Shown here piece by piece: positions 7,722-16,060 of a DNA stretch of 37,726 nucleotides; position 1 is the first letter of the stretch, and each line of letters opens with the position of its first letter. A model generated the notes under the pieces. The model was not told where the DNA came from. It worked only from the letters and a program-made list of their open reading frames with translations, and searched no databases. Origin of the DNA: Klebsiella pneumoniae (GTDB lineage: Bacteria > Myxococcota_A > UBA796 > SXON01); NCBI GenBank assembly GCA_945861635.1, contig CAMAWH010000047.1:1-37726 (forward strand), given 5' to 3'. The position numbers were made by a program, and so were the translations under genes.

Positions 7722-9169
7722 CCCGGGTGGCCGCCACCGTCACCGTGGCGATCGCGGTGTCCGCGCTGCCCTCGTGCGCGGACCCGGTGCCGCTGCCTCA
7801 CGCCGCGACGCCCGTAGCCACGTCCATCGGCCGCGTTTTGCCTGACTTCGTGGTCGTCGCGGTCGAAGGCCTGCGCGCGGCCACGCCCGACGGTCCGGAT
7901 CCCACCGGCGCGCTGCTGACCGCGTTCCCCGCCCCGCCCCTCGCGAACTTCCACGCCGCGTACACCACCAGCTCGGCGGCTTCCACGAGCTTCGGCAGCC
8001 TCCTCACCGGGCGATACCCCGCCGCCATCCCCCTGTGTCGGGTGCGCGAGGGGGCTGCGGCCGACGGCGCCGCCCGCGCATGGTGCACGTTGCTCCCGGA
8101 CGACCGAGCGTCGCTCCCCGACATTCTCGCCAACTATGGCTACCACACGGCCCTCCTTACGACGGGCGGCGTCGGATTCGATACCTTTTTCAAACGTTTT
8201 CAAACGACTGAAACGATTGCACTCACGACGGGTGCCGCCGACCCGCCCCTCGCCACTGCGGCGGGCCAGTGGTGGAGCGCACACGCCGGCCATCCGCGCC
8301 TGCTCGTCGTGCACATCGGAACGATGGCGGCCGCGCTCGACTTTCAGGCGATCCCCAGTCCGGAAATGCCGACGGTCTCTCCCGACCACTCGCGATCCAG
8401 GCAGGTCGCCAGCGGGCAGGAAGGCCCGGCCGCCGACATGCTCGCGTTGGGTGTCGTGATGCAGAAGCGCTATGGCGCCGCGCTCGCGACGCTGATCGAT
8501 CCGATGGCTACGACGATCCGCGCGCTGCCAGCCTCGCCGGAGCGTCCCGTGTGGACCACCCTGGTCGGCCTGTTCGGCGCCAACCTCGCGGAAACGACCG
8601 GCTTTGAGGGCTGGCGCCTCGGCCTCGACAGCCGCCAGTACCTGCTGGAACGCACGCTGCACGTGCCGATCGTCGTATGGGGGCCCCCGCACGATACGAG
8701 CGATCGGCACGCTCTTGTCGAGCTGACCGATGTGGTGCCGACGCTGCTTTCACGCGCGGACGCGGTGTACCCGGCCGGGGCGAGCGGGCGCGATCTGCTC
8801 TCCGTGGCGGCAGACCCAACGCCGTGGGCGTACGCCGAATTTGGCGACATGCTTTCCGTGCGGCAGGGGCGAAACCGCCTGACCGTGCGCACCTATGTCC
8901 ACGACAGCAGCAGCCTCGACCCGGTGCTCACCGAGACCGCCCGCGCGCTCCTCCTTGACCGCAGCTGGACGCTGCACGACGTGGTCGCCGACCCGGTGCA
9001 AGCGCGGAACCTCCTCCTTAGCCCCGGCAAAGGGACGGCGGACGCGGTGCTCGCGCTCCATCGCACGATGATCGACGTTCGAACCGGATCCGGAGCGCCC
9101 CCGCCCGATCGGGTCACGCCGGAGCGCCTGTGGGCCCTGCGGATGTCCGCCGGGCAGGGCTACTGGTGA
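7718..9169 (+). CDS. degenerate sulfatase-superfamily lipoprotein (probable pseudoenzyme)
   Basis: A 483-residue protein with signal peptide and lipobox LPSC (Cys20). The fold family is suggested by SLLTGRYP (94-101), the LPDILANYGYHTALLTTGG segment and the HVPIVVWGPP and ELTDVVPTLL strands of the sulfatase/alkaline-phosphatase superfamily. The catalytic residues are gone. The first metal Asp is Glu50 (VAVEGLRAA). The nucleophile position, Thr in the paralogues, aligns with Ala88. The SDHGE motif is replaced by LFGANLAE. It ends in AGQGYW, a tail shared with two paralogues. It most likely binds rather than cleaves its ligand. The ATG overlaps the stop of the membrane gene, and the last 10 bases overlap the convergent methyltransferase. 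The open frame continues upstream to 6782, but that part is a shadow of the membrane gene. Confidence 0.8.
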   Translation: MTRVAATVTVAIAVSALPSCADPVPLPHAATPVATSIGRVLPDFVVVAVEGLRAATPDGPDPTGALLTAFPAPPLANFHAAYTTSSAASTSFGSLLTGRYPAAIPLCRVREGAAADGAARAWCTLLPDDRASLPDILANYGYHTALLTTGGVGFDTFFKRFQTTETIALTTGAADPPLATAAGQWWSAHAGHPRLLVVHIGTMAAALDFQAIPSPEMPTVSPDHSRSRQVASGQEGPAADMLALGVVMQKRYGAALATLIDPMATTIRALPASPERPVWTTLVGLFGANLAETTGFEGWRLGLDSRQYLLERTLHVPIVVWGPPHDTSDRHALVELTDVVPTLLSRADAVYPAGASGRDLLSVAADPTPWAYAEFGDMLSVRQGRNRLTVRTYVHDSSSLDPVLTETARALLLDRSWTLHDVVADPVQARNLLLSPGKGTADAVLALHRTMIDVRTGSGAPPPDRVTPERLWALRMSAGQGYW

Positions 9170-10248
9170 GCCTCGAATTCCAGAATGTACCGCTGGGGAA
9201 TGAGGCTGTAGCGCGCCTTGTACTGGAATCCATACGCCGTGAGTTGCTGGATGACCAGACTCGACGAGATCGCGTGGCCGCTGTGGTACAGCACCCCGGG
9301 CGGTAACTCGCCTTCAGGCGTGTTCTCGAGGATGACGAGCCGCCCGCCGGGGCGCAGGACGTCGTGAATGCTCTGCATGGCCGCCGCCCGGTCCGCCTCC
9401 CGTGTACTACCGTAGAACTGGTGGTAGACGTTGCAAATCCACACGAGGTCCACGCTGTCCGTCGCGAGCGCAAGGCTGGTGGGGCTGTTGTGGACGGCCT
9501 CAATATTACTCCGTCCTTCCGACTCCGCAACCTGTTGAATTGCGTCCACCATGCGCGCAAACACGTCGAGCGCGTAGACCTTTCCGGTGGCTCCGACGAC
9601 GTCGGAGAAACGGTAGGTCATGTACCCCGTGCCGGCGCCGAGATCGGCAATCGCCATCCCTGGGCCGATCCGGAGGAGACGCATGATCTCGTCCGGCTGT
9701 TCCCAACCCACGCGATCGGGACTGCCAAAACAAAGAAACTCCTGAACGAAGCCAAAATCATCTTCCTTCATCGGGCTACGCGTGGCGCCGGGCGTCGTCA
9801 GGCCGTAGCGCTTGTCGATGTAATCGGCGAGCAGGAGCCAGCCCCCCTCGCGTTCAAAAAACTCCACCAAACGCCGACCATCGTCGTCACTGCCCACCAT
9901 CTCCGCACGGCGCACCGGCGCGGCGATCAAGTATTCACACAAATAGTCCAGAGAGCCGTATTCGAAGCCGAAATTTTCCCTGCTCTCGGCCTGCTCCCAA
10001 ATGGTCCGCGCTTCCGTGCACCCCGCAGGATCACCGGTGAGCAGCGTGCGCCGCATGGCCGCGCCCGCGCTCGTCCCGGCGCGCGTGGGCACCTCCGATA
10101 CCGGAAAGTAGAACAGGGAACCGGCCCCATTGTCCGTATCCGGAGCCACGAACTCGTCCGTCGTCCACCGGCCGACAAACCACCCGGCCACGGGGCCGAG
10201 CACGAGAGCGAATCGCCCAAGCCAAGCTCTCGATACACGTGTCAACAC
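9160..10248 (-). CDS. membrane-anchored SAM-dependent methyltransferase
   Basis: A 362-residue protein. Residues 9-26 form an N-terminal signal-anchor. Residues 40-180 are a lineage-specific helical domain with ENFGFEYGSLDYLCEYL (91-107). Residues 185-360 form a class I methyltransferase: motif I at 201-209 (ADLGAGTGY), an acidic motif II (YALDV), then LRPGGRLVILEN and a final IPQRYILEF strand. The whole 40-360 unit is repeated twice more in the protein at 13907. The GTG start at 10248 gives a good signal anchor. A -10-like TAGACT (10269-10274 on this strand) lies 20 bases upstream. The active domain would face the periplasm if the anchor is N-in, which is unexpected for a SAM enzyme; the opposite topology is also possible. 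The substrate is unknown. Confidence 0.85.
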   Translation of the reverse strand: MLTRVSRAWLGRFALVLGPVAGWFVGRWTTDEFVAPDTDNGAGSLFYFPVSEVPTRAGTSAGAAMRRTLLTGDPAGCTEARTIWEQAESRENFGFEYGSLDYLCEYLIAAPVRRAEMVGSDDDGRRLVEFFEREGGWLLLADYIDKRYGLTTPGATRSPMKEDDFGFVQEFLCFGSPDRVGWEQPDEIMRLLRIGPGMAIADLGAGTGYMTYRFSDVVGATGKVYALDVFARMVDAIQQVAESEGRSNIEAVHNSPTSLALATDSVDLVWICNVYHQFYGSTREADRAAAMQSIHDVLRPGGRLVILENTPEGELPPGVLYHSGHAISSSLVIQQLTAYGFQYKARYSLIPQRYILEFEAHQ

Positions 10249-10325
10249 GGCGTTGGGCTCACCCGCCTAGTCTACCACGCGGAGGCGGACCAAAACTCGC
10301 CACCCCGGGTCGGTTAAGCGCGCAC

Positions 10326-11768
10326 GTGTCCCGCCCGCGCACAGCGCAGCGCCTTGCCATGATCGCGCTCCTCGCCGCGGCCGTCGGATGCTCTGAACCT
10401 CCGCCACCGCCCGTCGTCATTCTCGTGAGCCTCGACACGGTCCGTGCAGACCGTCTCGGCGCGTGGGGGAATCCCCGCGGCCTGACCCCGAATCTCGATC
10501 GCTTCGCGGCGGAGGCGGTGGTTTTCGATCAGGCCTACGCGCAGTCCAACGAGACTCGGTACAGCCACGCCAGCCTGTTCACCAGTCGCTACCCAAGCGA
10601 ACTGGGTCCGCTCGACGGCGGCTTTTCGATTCCGGCGGAGGTAGCGACGTTGGCAGGCGTGCTCGCCGCCTATGGCTGGCAGACGGCAGGGTTCGTAGGC
10701 GGTGGCCACCTGGCGGCGTCGTACGGGGTGAACGCTGGCTTCGCAACGTGGGACGACGCGGCGGAGTGGGGCTCGCTCCACGACACGACACCGCGCGCAC
10801 TGAATTGGCTGGACGCGCAGTCCGCCGACGCACCGATTTTTCTCTTTGTCCACGGCTATGATGCCCACGATCGCTACCTGAAGCCCACACCGTTCGGATA
10901 CGCGCTTACGTCGCCCGTGCAGTCGGATCTCGCAACGCGCGCCATTCGCGTGCCGGGGTTGACGTCGATCATCGTGGGCGGACGTCTGCTCCGCCATGAG
11001 GAGGACATCGAGCGGCTGACCACGGCGCAGCCGCGCTTCGACGCGCTCCGTGGGCCAGGTGCGTTGGCCGCGCTCGGATCCGATGCCGAAGCCTTGACCG
11101 GGGCTGACACCGAAGCCATTCGCAACGTCTACGACAGCGCTGTGGCCTATGCGGATGCGGCATTCGGCGTCCTCATGGCCGGTCTTGACGCGCGAAACAT
11201 GGTCGAAAACGCCACGATCATCGTCGTGAGCGACCATGGCGAATCGCTCGGAGAAGACGGCAGCTTTCATCATCGCTTCGCGCTCACCGACGACACGCTT
11301 CGCGTTCCGCTGCTGATCCGGCTGCCGGGGGGCGCGCACGGCGGGCGTCACGTCACCGGCGTCACCGAACTGACGGACGTGTTGCCCACCGTGCTCGACC
11401 TCACCGGTGAGGTTCCCCCGGCGCGAATTCGCGGGGTCAGCCTTCGCGCGTCGCTGGAAAGCGGTTCGCCAACGCCGCGCACGGTGGCATTCAGCGAGTC
11501 GGCGCTGCGGATCGTTTCCGTGCGCGGGGCCGATGCGCGACTCACGGCGCACGGCCTCGGCGTCGACAACGCTGCCATCGCCTCCCTGATCGCCGCCACC
11601 CCGGTCAATGGCGTCACCCTCGCCGCCACCGGGAACCCCGCAGGCACCGCCGCCCTCAAAAGCGCGATGGTGGCGTGGCGACGGGAGATCGAACCCCATC
11701 CGAGAGCGGCCGCACCGCCGTCGGAGCACACGAGCCCGCAGAACGGGTACTGGCAGGTGAACCCTTGA
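10326..11768 (+). CDS. sulfatase/alkaline-phosphatase-superfamily lipoprotein, apparently active
   Basis: A 480-residue lipoprotein with lipobox AVGC (Cys22), chosen from the GTG at 10326; an ATG 11 codons later also leaves a signal peptide. The catalytic core is complete for a metal-dependent hydrolase or transferase of PF00884 type. It has SLDTVRAD (Asp37, Asp42), a nucleophile region NETRYSHAS with Thr77 where classical sulfatases have formylglycine Cys/Ser, HGYDAH (176-181), SDHGE (302-306) and HH 315-316. A Thr nucleophile is known from phosphoethanolamine and phosphoglycerol transferases of this superfamily, so phosphoryl chemistry is as likely as sulfate ester cleavage. It ends in NGYWQVNP. 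Its stop overlaps the ATG of an EF-hand gene (TGATG). It is the close paralogue of the protein at 21027. Confidence 0.88.
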   Translation: MSRPRTAQRLAMIALLAAAVGCSEPPPPPVVILVSLDTVRADRLGAWGNPRGLTPNLDRFAAEAVVFDQAYAQSNETRYSHASLFTSRYPSELGPLDGGFSIPAEVATLAGVLAAYGWQTAGFVGGGHLAASYGVNAGFATWDDAAEWGSLHDTTPRALNWLDAQSADAPIFLFVHGYDAHDRYLKPTPFGYALTSPVQSDLATRAIRVPGLTSIIVGGRLLRHEEDIERLTTAQPRFDALRGPGALAALGSDAEALTGADTEAIRNVYDSAVAYADAAFGVLMAGLDARNMVENATIIVVSDHGESLGEDGSFHHRFALTDDTLRVPLLIRLPGGAHGGRHVTGVTELTDVLPTVLDLTGEVPPARIRGVSLRASLESGSPTPRTVAFSESALRIVSVRGADARLTAHGLGVDNAAIASLIAATPVNGVTLAATGNPAGTAALKSAMVAWRREIEPHPRAAAPPSEHTSPQNGYWQVNP

Positions 11769-12409
11769 TGCCACGCCGCCTTTCCCCAGGGTTGGCCGCG
11801 GTCGCGGCCTTGGCGGTCGCGGCCTTCGGGATGGCGGCGTGCGCTGCAACCTCCGCCGACGCCGCGCCGCTCGACCGTCCGCGTTGGACGCGCGAAGATG
11901 CGCTGGTTGGCCACCGTACCCGGTTGGACACCAATCACGACGGCAACGTGACGCAGCCGGAGTATCAGGTCGTAGCGTGGAGCGCGCCTCCGTTCGCGAG
12001 CGCGGACGCGAACACGGATGGAAACCTTGACAATGGCGAGGTCGTCGCCCTCTTCCTTGCGCAGTCGCCGACGCGGTTCGACGACCCGGGGCGTGCGCAA
12101 TCCGCGCCGCAAGGGGGAAATGAACGGACCCGAGGCGCGCTCTCCCCCCCTTTTTCCGCCGAAAAGCGCGCCGCGTGGGAAACACTGTTCTGGATCGCCG
12201 ACACGCTGCGATCGGCGGGCGCCGAGGCGCCCAATGCGGCGGCGATCGACGCAGCGATCGTAAGCGGCCGGTTGGACACTGACGTGTCCATCGCCGTGCT
12301 GGCATCGATGCAGCGGGAGTGGGAGGCGCAAGGTTGGGCGTGGCCCTTGCTTCCATCCGCCATCGGCACCGCGCCCGCGCGCGCTACTCCACCGCCCACT
12401 CTCCCGTAG
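11768..12409 (+). CDS. EF-hand lipoprotein
   Basis: A 213-residue secreted lipoprotein with lipobox MAAC (Cys25). It has two textbook 12-residue calcium loops, DTNHDGNVTQPE (54-65) and DANTDGNLDNGE (80-91). A C-terminal helical region (about 130-200) follows, with WETLFWIADTLRSAG. Calcium binding is strongly predicted; the downstream effect is not. The ATG shares its A with the stop of the active sulfatase-like gene, so the pair is translationally coupled. The last 26 bases overlap the convergent gene ending at 12384. Confidence 0.85.
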   Translation: MPRRLSPGLAAVAALAVAAFGMAACAATSADAAPLDRPRWTREDALVGHRTRLDTNHDGNVTQPEYQVVAWSAPPFASADANTDGNLDNGEVVALFLAQSPTRFDDPGRAQSAPQGGNERTRGALSPPFSAEKRAAWETLFWIADTLRSAGAEAPNAAAIDAAIVSGRLDTDVSIAVLASMQREWEAQGWAWPLLPSAIGTAPARATPPPTLP

Positions 12410-13355
12410 CGGCGCGGCGGTGGCGACGACCGGCGCCATCGACAGCCACGATGTCGTTGGCGGCCGGTGGAAGCAGCAGCGAGCGGCCCGGCGCCGTGGG
12501 ATCGCCAGCGCCGGCCGCATCCGTAGCGCCGGCCGCACCCGTCACCGCACGCACGGTCGCCACCACGTCGAGCGTGCTGACGGCATCGGCGCGGTGAACG
12601 CCGGCGGGAAAACCCGGCCCCGCGACGACCAGCGGCACACGCAGTGTACTGTCGGCGACAGGGTCCGAATCCGCCGGGTGATCGAGCAGATCCTCTCCCG
12701 TTTCACCGACGACGATGACGACGGTGCGCGAAAGGTCGATGTCCGCCAGAAGTACGCCGATCCAGAGGTCCCCGTAGGTGAGCGCGGTGTCGTAATGGTC
12801 GGCAATGTGCGCAATCTCCGGCGCGGTCAGCACCACGGAGGGCGCGGGCCCGCGGAGCGATGCGAGCAAGGGCGCGCTGGCGACGATTCGCTCCGTGCGA
12901 AGGGATTGCCCCTCGCTGCCGTAGAGGTGGCGAAAAGGCCCGCGCTGCGCGAACGGAGGTCGAGCGTCGCCGCCGCGCACGTAGGCGAACCACGGCTTCT
13001 GGGTGTGCGCGGCGATCCATGCGGCGGCGGGTGGCGCAGTGTCGAAGAGGGAGACGGGAAGCGCAGCGTCCGGCGTCTCTCCGCCGTCGAATGCCGACGC
13101 CGCGTAGCCCGCGCGCCAGAGTTGGGCGCCCAGGTCGTCGAGCGCCGCGGCGTAGACCGGAGATGGAGCGGTCGACACGGCGAACGCCCGATCGAACACG
13201 ACGCCATGCGTCGCAAGCTTGGCGATGTTCGGTGTGGTATCTCGCGACGCCGTCAGGCTTGTGCGGTCTGCCCTTACGTGGTCCAGCACCACCAGCAGGA
13301 CGTTGGGATGCGCCACCGGCGCCGCCGCGCACGCCACCAGCCCGAACAGATTCAT
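12384..13355 (-). CDS. degenerate sulfatase-superfamily lipoprotein
   Basis: A 323-residue protein with a very short lipoprotein signal (MNLFGLVAC, Cys9). It keeps the first metal motif VLDHVRAD (Asp25, Asp30) and a Thr in the nucleophile area (Thr62 in STAPSPVY), but not the Ser-His that follows it in the paralogues. The stretch between that site and the next helix is much shortened. SDHGE is replaced by GETGE (217-221), and the HGYDAH motif by RGGDAR. It is thus probably catalytically dead, about 150 residues shorter than its relatives, and ends in TGEWAVE. The ATG overlaps the stop of the upstream EF-hand gene as ATGA. The long upstream extension of the frame was rejected as antisense to other coding sequence. 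Confidence 0.75.
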   Translation of the reverse strand: MNLFGLVACAAAPVAHPNVLLVVLDHVRADRTSLTASRDTTPNIAKLATHGVVFDRAFAVSTAPSPVYAAALDDLGAQLWRAGYAASAFDGGETPDAALPVSLFDTAPPAAAWIAAHTQKPWFAYVRGGDARPPFAQRGPFRHLYGSEGQSLRTERIVASAPLLASLRGPAPSVVLTAPEIAHIADHYDTALTYGDLWIGVLLADIDLSRTVVIVVGETGEDLLDHPADSDPVADSTLRVPLVVAGPGFPAGVHRADAVSTLDVVATVRAVTGAAGATDAAGAGDPTAPGRSLLLPPAANDIVAVDGAGRRHRRAATGEWAVE

Positions 13356-13852
13356 CCCAACCACCGGCGAACGCGCCGCGAACGGCGACGCGCAACGACA
13401 AACGTACCGGCGAGCCCCAATGCCGCAAGGCCAGCGCCAGCCCAGGCGCGCCGCGCGGTGCACCCGCCGGCGTTCCCCGTGCCGGGGCCCGCCTGCGCCG
13501 CCGCCGCGCCGCCGCCAGCAACCGTCCCGGGGCCGGACGCGCCGGCCGCAGCCAGCGGACTGAGCGCGCCGGGCGAAAGGACCGCTGACGGATCGCGCGC
13601 CGGAGGTCGTGGCGACGTCATCACGATCCACGCTCGTAGCTCCGCCCCGCTTACGACGCCGTCGGCGTCGTGGTCGATGTCGGCGAACGCCGCAGGCTCG
13701 CCCATCTGGTCGAATTCGGCGCGACTCAGCACACCGTCGTGGTCCGCATCCAAACGAGCGGCGAAGGAATCGAACACGCGTGTGCTGGCGTCCGGACCGT
13801 CTGGCCCACCGGCGGCGGCTGACCGCATCAGGACGAACATCGCCGCGCGCAT
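13352..13852 (-). CDS. EF-hand protein with C-terminal membrane anchor
   Basis: A 166-residue protein with two calcium loops, DADHDGVLSRAE (35-46) and DHDADGVVSGAE (60-71). A long Pro/Gly/Ala linker follows, then a C-terminal Cys, one hydrophobic helix (WAGAGLAALGLAGTFVV) and a basic end (RRRSRRVRR). This Cys/helix/Arg tail resembles MYXO-CTERM sorting signals. No clear N-terminal signal peptide is present, which is odd for such a tail; the true start may differ. The stop overlaps the ATG of the sulfatase-like gene as ATGA. It is divergent from the methyltransferase at 13907. Confidence 0.75.
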   Translation of the reverse strand: MRAAMFVLMRSAAAGGPDGPDASTRVFDSFAARLDADHDGVLSRAEFDQMGEPAAFADIDHDADGVVSGAELRAWIVMTSPRPPARDPSAVLSPGALSPLAAAGASGPGTVAGGGAAAAQAGPGTGNAGGCTARRAWAGAGLAALGLAGTFVVARRRSRRVRRWLG

Positions 13853-13867
13853 GGCAACCTCACCACG

Positions 13868-13891
13868 GACGTGCCACTATCACAGCACGTC
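13868..13891. promoter_or_regulatory. inverted repeat in a divergent promoter
   Basis: GACGTGC and GCACGTC form a perfect 7-bp inverted repeat separated by 10 bases. It lies in the 54-base gap between the EF-hand gene (minus) and the duplicated methyltransferase (plus). Its position and size suit a dimeric regulator controlling both sides. No binding protein is known. Confidence 0.35.
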
Positions 13892-13906
13892 AGGGGTTGT
13901 TTGGGA

Positions 13907-16051
13907 ATGCGATGGCGGGCGATTCGACGTGTGGGCCTCCCAGCCAGTGCCGCGTTCACCGTCGGCGGCGCGCTCGGCTTCGGCATCGCGCGCTGGATTC
14001 CGCCGTCGCCCCACCGGAGCGAGCCCCCCGCAGCGGAGAATCACGGAGGCCAGCCGACGGCCGAGGCGGACCGCGGACCCACCGGCTCCAGTCACGACCT
14101 CGGCGGTCTGCCCGATCCATCGTCCTCCCTGCTGTATTTTCCGTTCACAAACGCCACACCGAGCGCCGCCGCAAAATCGGCGGCCATCGACGTACTCCGC
14201 GCGCTCTCCGGCGAAACGAATGCGTGCACGGCTGCGCTCACGACCTACGCCCAGATCGAGCCCGTAGAGAACTTCGGCGGGGACTACCCTTCGCTGCGTT
14301 GGACGTGCAGCTATCTACTCGCCGATGAGGCGATCCGAGCAAAGCTACGTGCCGACGGTGACGCCCGGCGATTCCTTGCCCTGATGGAGCCCAACCAATG
14401 GGCAACTCTCCGAAACTACATTGAGTTAAGGTATGAAATCGGGCCCACGTCGCGACGCATCACCCCCGAGTTCAAGTGGCTCGATGAATTCATGCGGTTC
14501 AACAGCCCCGGGCGCGCCGCGTGGGAGCACACCGACGAGGTGGTTGCCGGCATGGGCCCGCTCGCGGGCCTCGCCATCGCAGACGTAGGCGCCGGTTCGG
14601 GCTTCTACACCTTTCGGTTTGCCGATGCCGTCGGCCAGAAGGGCAAGGTGTACGCCGTGGAGCTCGATCCTGGGCACCTGAACTACCTCAGCCACTCGCG
14701 GGCCGAGTCGCCGCACGGGAACATCGAGGTCGTCGACGGCGCGCCGGATGCGGTCGGCCTGCCCGCGGGTAGCGTGGACGTGATCTTCCTGTGTTCGACC
14801 TACCAAACGATCTATGGCTCCATTCGCCACGAAGAACGGATTCGCTGGATCGCGCGTGTGAAGGCGGCGTTACGCCCCGGCGGTCGCGTCGTTATTTCGG
14901 AGAATACTCCCGACGGGGAGCTCGGGAGCGCACTGCCGTACCAGGGAATCAGCATCTCCAAAAGCCTGGTGGTGGCGCAGTGGGAGGCGTTCGGTTTTCA
15001 CCTTATCGAATCTCAGCAGTTCATTCCCCAACGCTACCTGCTGACCTTCGAGCAGGGAGAAGATCCGGTGTCGGTTTCAGGGCGGGTGCCGGCCGCGGCA
15101 CGCTCGCTGTTCATGGTGCCCCTTCCCGCTCCAAAGACCACGGAGGCCGGAAAAGCTGCGGGGCAACTCACGAAGGCGTGCGTGCAGGCCCGAACCGACG
15201 ACGCGTGCGGCGCGGCAGTGGCGGCGTACGTGGCGCTCGAAGCGAAAGAGAACTTCGCGGGAGAATATCCCTCGCTCCGGTGGATCTCGACGTACCTGAC
15301 GGCGGACACGCGGTCGCAGACGGAAATGCGCGCCGATTCGCCGGAAGGGGACCGCCTGATTCGGGCTGTGGAGCCCGATAATTTCGCGGACGTGCTCACC
15401 TACATCGACAACAAGTATTCGTCCCCTGCCACGCCCATGACGCGGGGCCGCATGGAATTCCACATCCTCGACGAAATCCTGCGGTACAGCAGCCCGGAGC
15501 GCCCGGCGTGGGAACACACGGAGGCCCTCCTCGACTGGATGGGCGTGCGTTCCGGACAAGCCGTCGCCGACATCGGCGCGGGTCCCGGCTTTCTGACCTG
15601 GCGCATCGCCGATCGCCTCGGAAAAGACGGCGTGATCTATGCGTCGGAGGTCACCAAGGAGCACATCGCCTACCTCAACAGCGTCGTCGTTGACGAAGGT
15701 CGGTCCAACGTTCAGGTGATGCAGGGCATGGTGGACAGCACCGGCCTGCCCCCGGCGTCGGTAGACATACTCGTACTGTGTCACACCTATCAGGCCATCT
15801 ACGGGGTGAGTTCGACGGCGGATCGTGCGGCATTCGTGGCGAGCGTGCGCGCCGCACTCCGCCCAGGAGGCCGCGTCGTCGTGATTGAAAGCATGCCGGA
15901 AGACGGACTGCCGGCCGGTGCCGTGCCCTACAACGGGTTCACCCTGGCACCCGAATTGGTCACCGCCCAACTGCGGGGACTTGGGTTTCGCCTGCTGTCC
16001 GAGCGGCGATTCGTGCCTCAGCGGTACGCGCTCTTGTTCGCGTCGAACTGA
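13907..16051 (+). CDS. SAM-dependent methyltransferase with tandemly duplicated module
   Basis: A 714-residue protein. Residues 5-28 are an N-terminal signal-anchor. Two homologous modules follow (about 73-385 and 398-714). Each has the helical ENFxxxYPSLRW domain (121-131 and 448-458) and a methyltransferase core: motif I ADVGAGSGF at 225-233 and ADIGAGPGF at 554-562, then LRPGGRVV. Each closes with an IPQRYLLTF-type strand (373-381 and 703-711). Both motif I copies look intact. The ATG at 13907 gives the anchor directly; an earlier in-frame codon at 13871 would bury it. Ten bases separate the stop from the EamA-type gene. The substrate is unknown; it is clearly a paralogue of the protein at 9160. 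Confidence 0.85.
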   Translation: MRWRAIRRVGLPASAAFTVGGALGFGIARWIPPSPHRSEPPAAENHGGQPTAEADRGPTGSSHDLGGLPDPSSSLLYFPFTNATPSAAAKSAAIDVLRALSGETNACTAALTTYAQIEPVENFGGDYPSLRWTCSYLLADEAIRAKLRADGDARRFLALMEPNQWATLRNYIELRYEIGPTSRRITPEFKWLDEFMRFNSPGRAAWEHTDEVVAGMGPLAGLAIADVGAGSGFYTFRFADAVGQKGKVYAVELDPGHLNYLSHSRAESPHGNIEVVDGAPDAVGLPAGSVDVIFLCSTYQTIYGSIRHEERIRWIARVKAALRPGGRVVISENTPDGELGSALPYQGISISKSLVVAQWEAFGFHLIESQQFIPQRYLLTFEQGEDPVSVSGRVPAAARSLFMVPLPAPKTTEAGKAAGQLTKACVQARTDDACGAAVAAYVALEAKENFAGEYPSLRWISTYLTADTRSQTEMRADSPEGDRLIRAVEPDNFADVLTYIDNKYSSPATPMTRGRMEFHILDEILRYSSPERPAWEHTEALLDWMGVRSGQAVADIGAGPGFLTWRIADRLGKDGVIYASEVTKEHIAYLNSVVVDEGRSNVQVMQGMVDSTGLPPASVDILVLCHTYQAIYGVSSTADRAAFVASVRAALRPGGRVVVIESMPEDGLPAGAVPYNGFTLAPELVTAQLRGLGFRLLSERRFVPQRYALLFASN

Positions 16052-16060
16052 GGGCGGACA

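Noticed and set aside
12420..14267. 615-codon plus-strand frame
   Set aside because: It is antisense to the 12384 and 13352 genes, which have domain evidence, and runs into the methyltransferase in the wrong frame.
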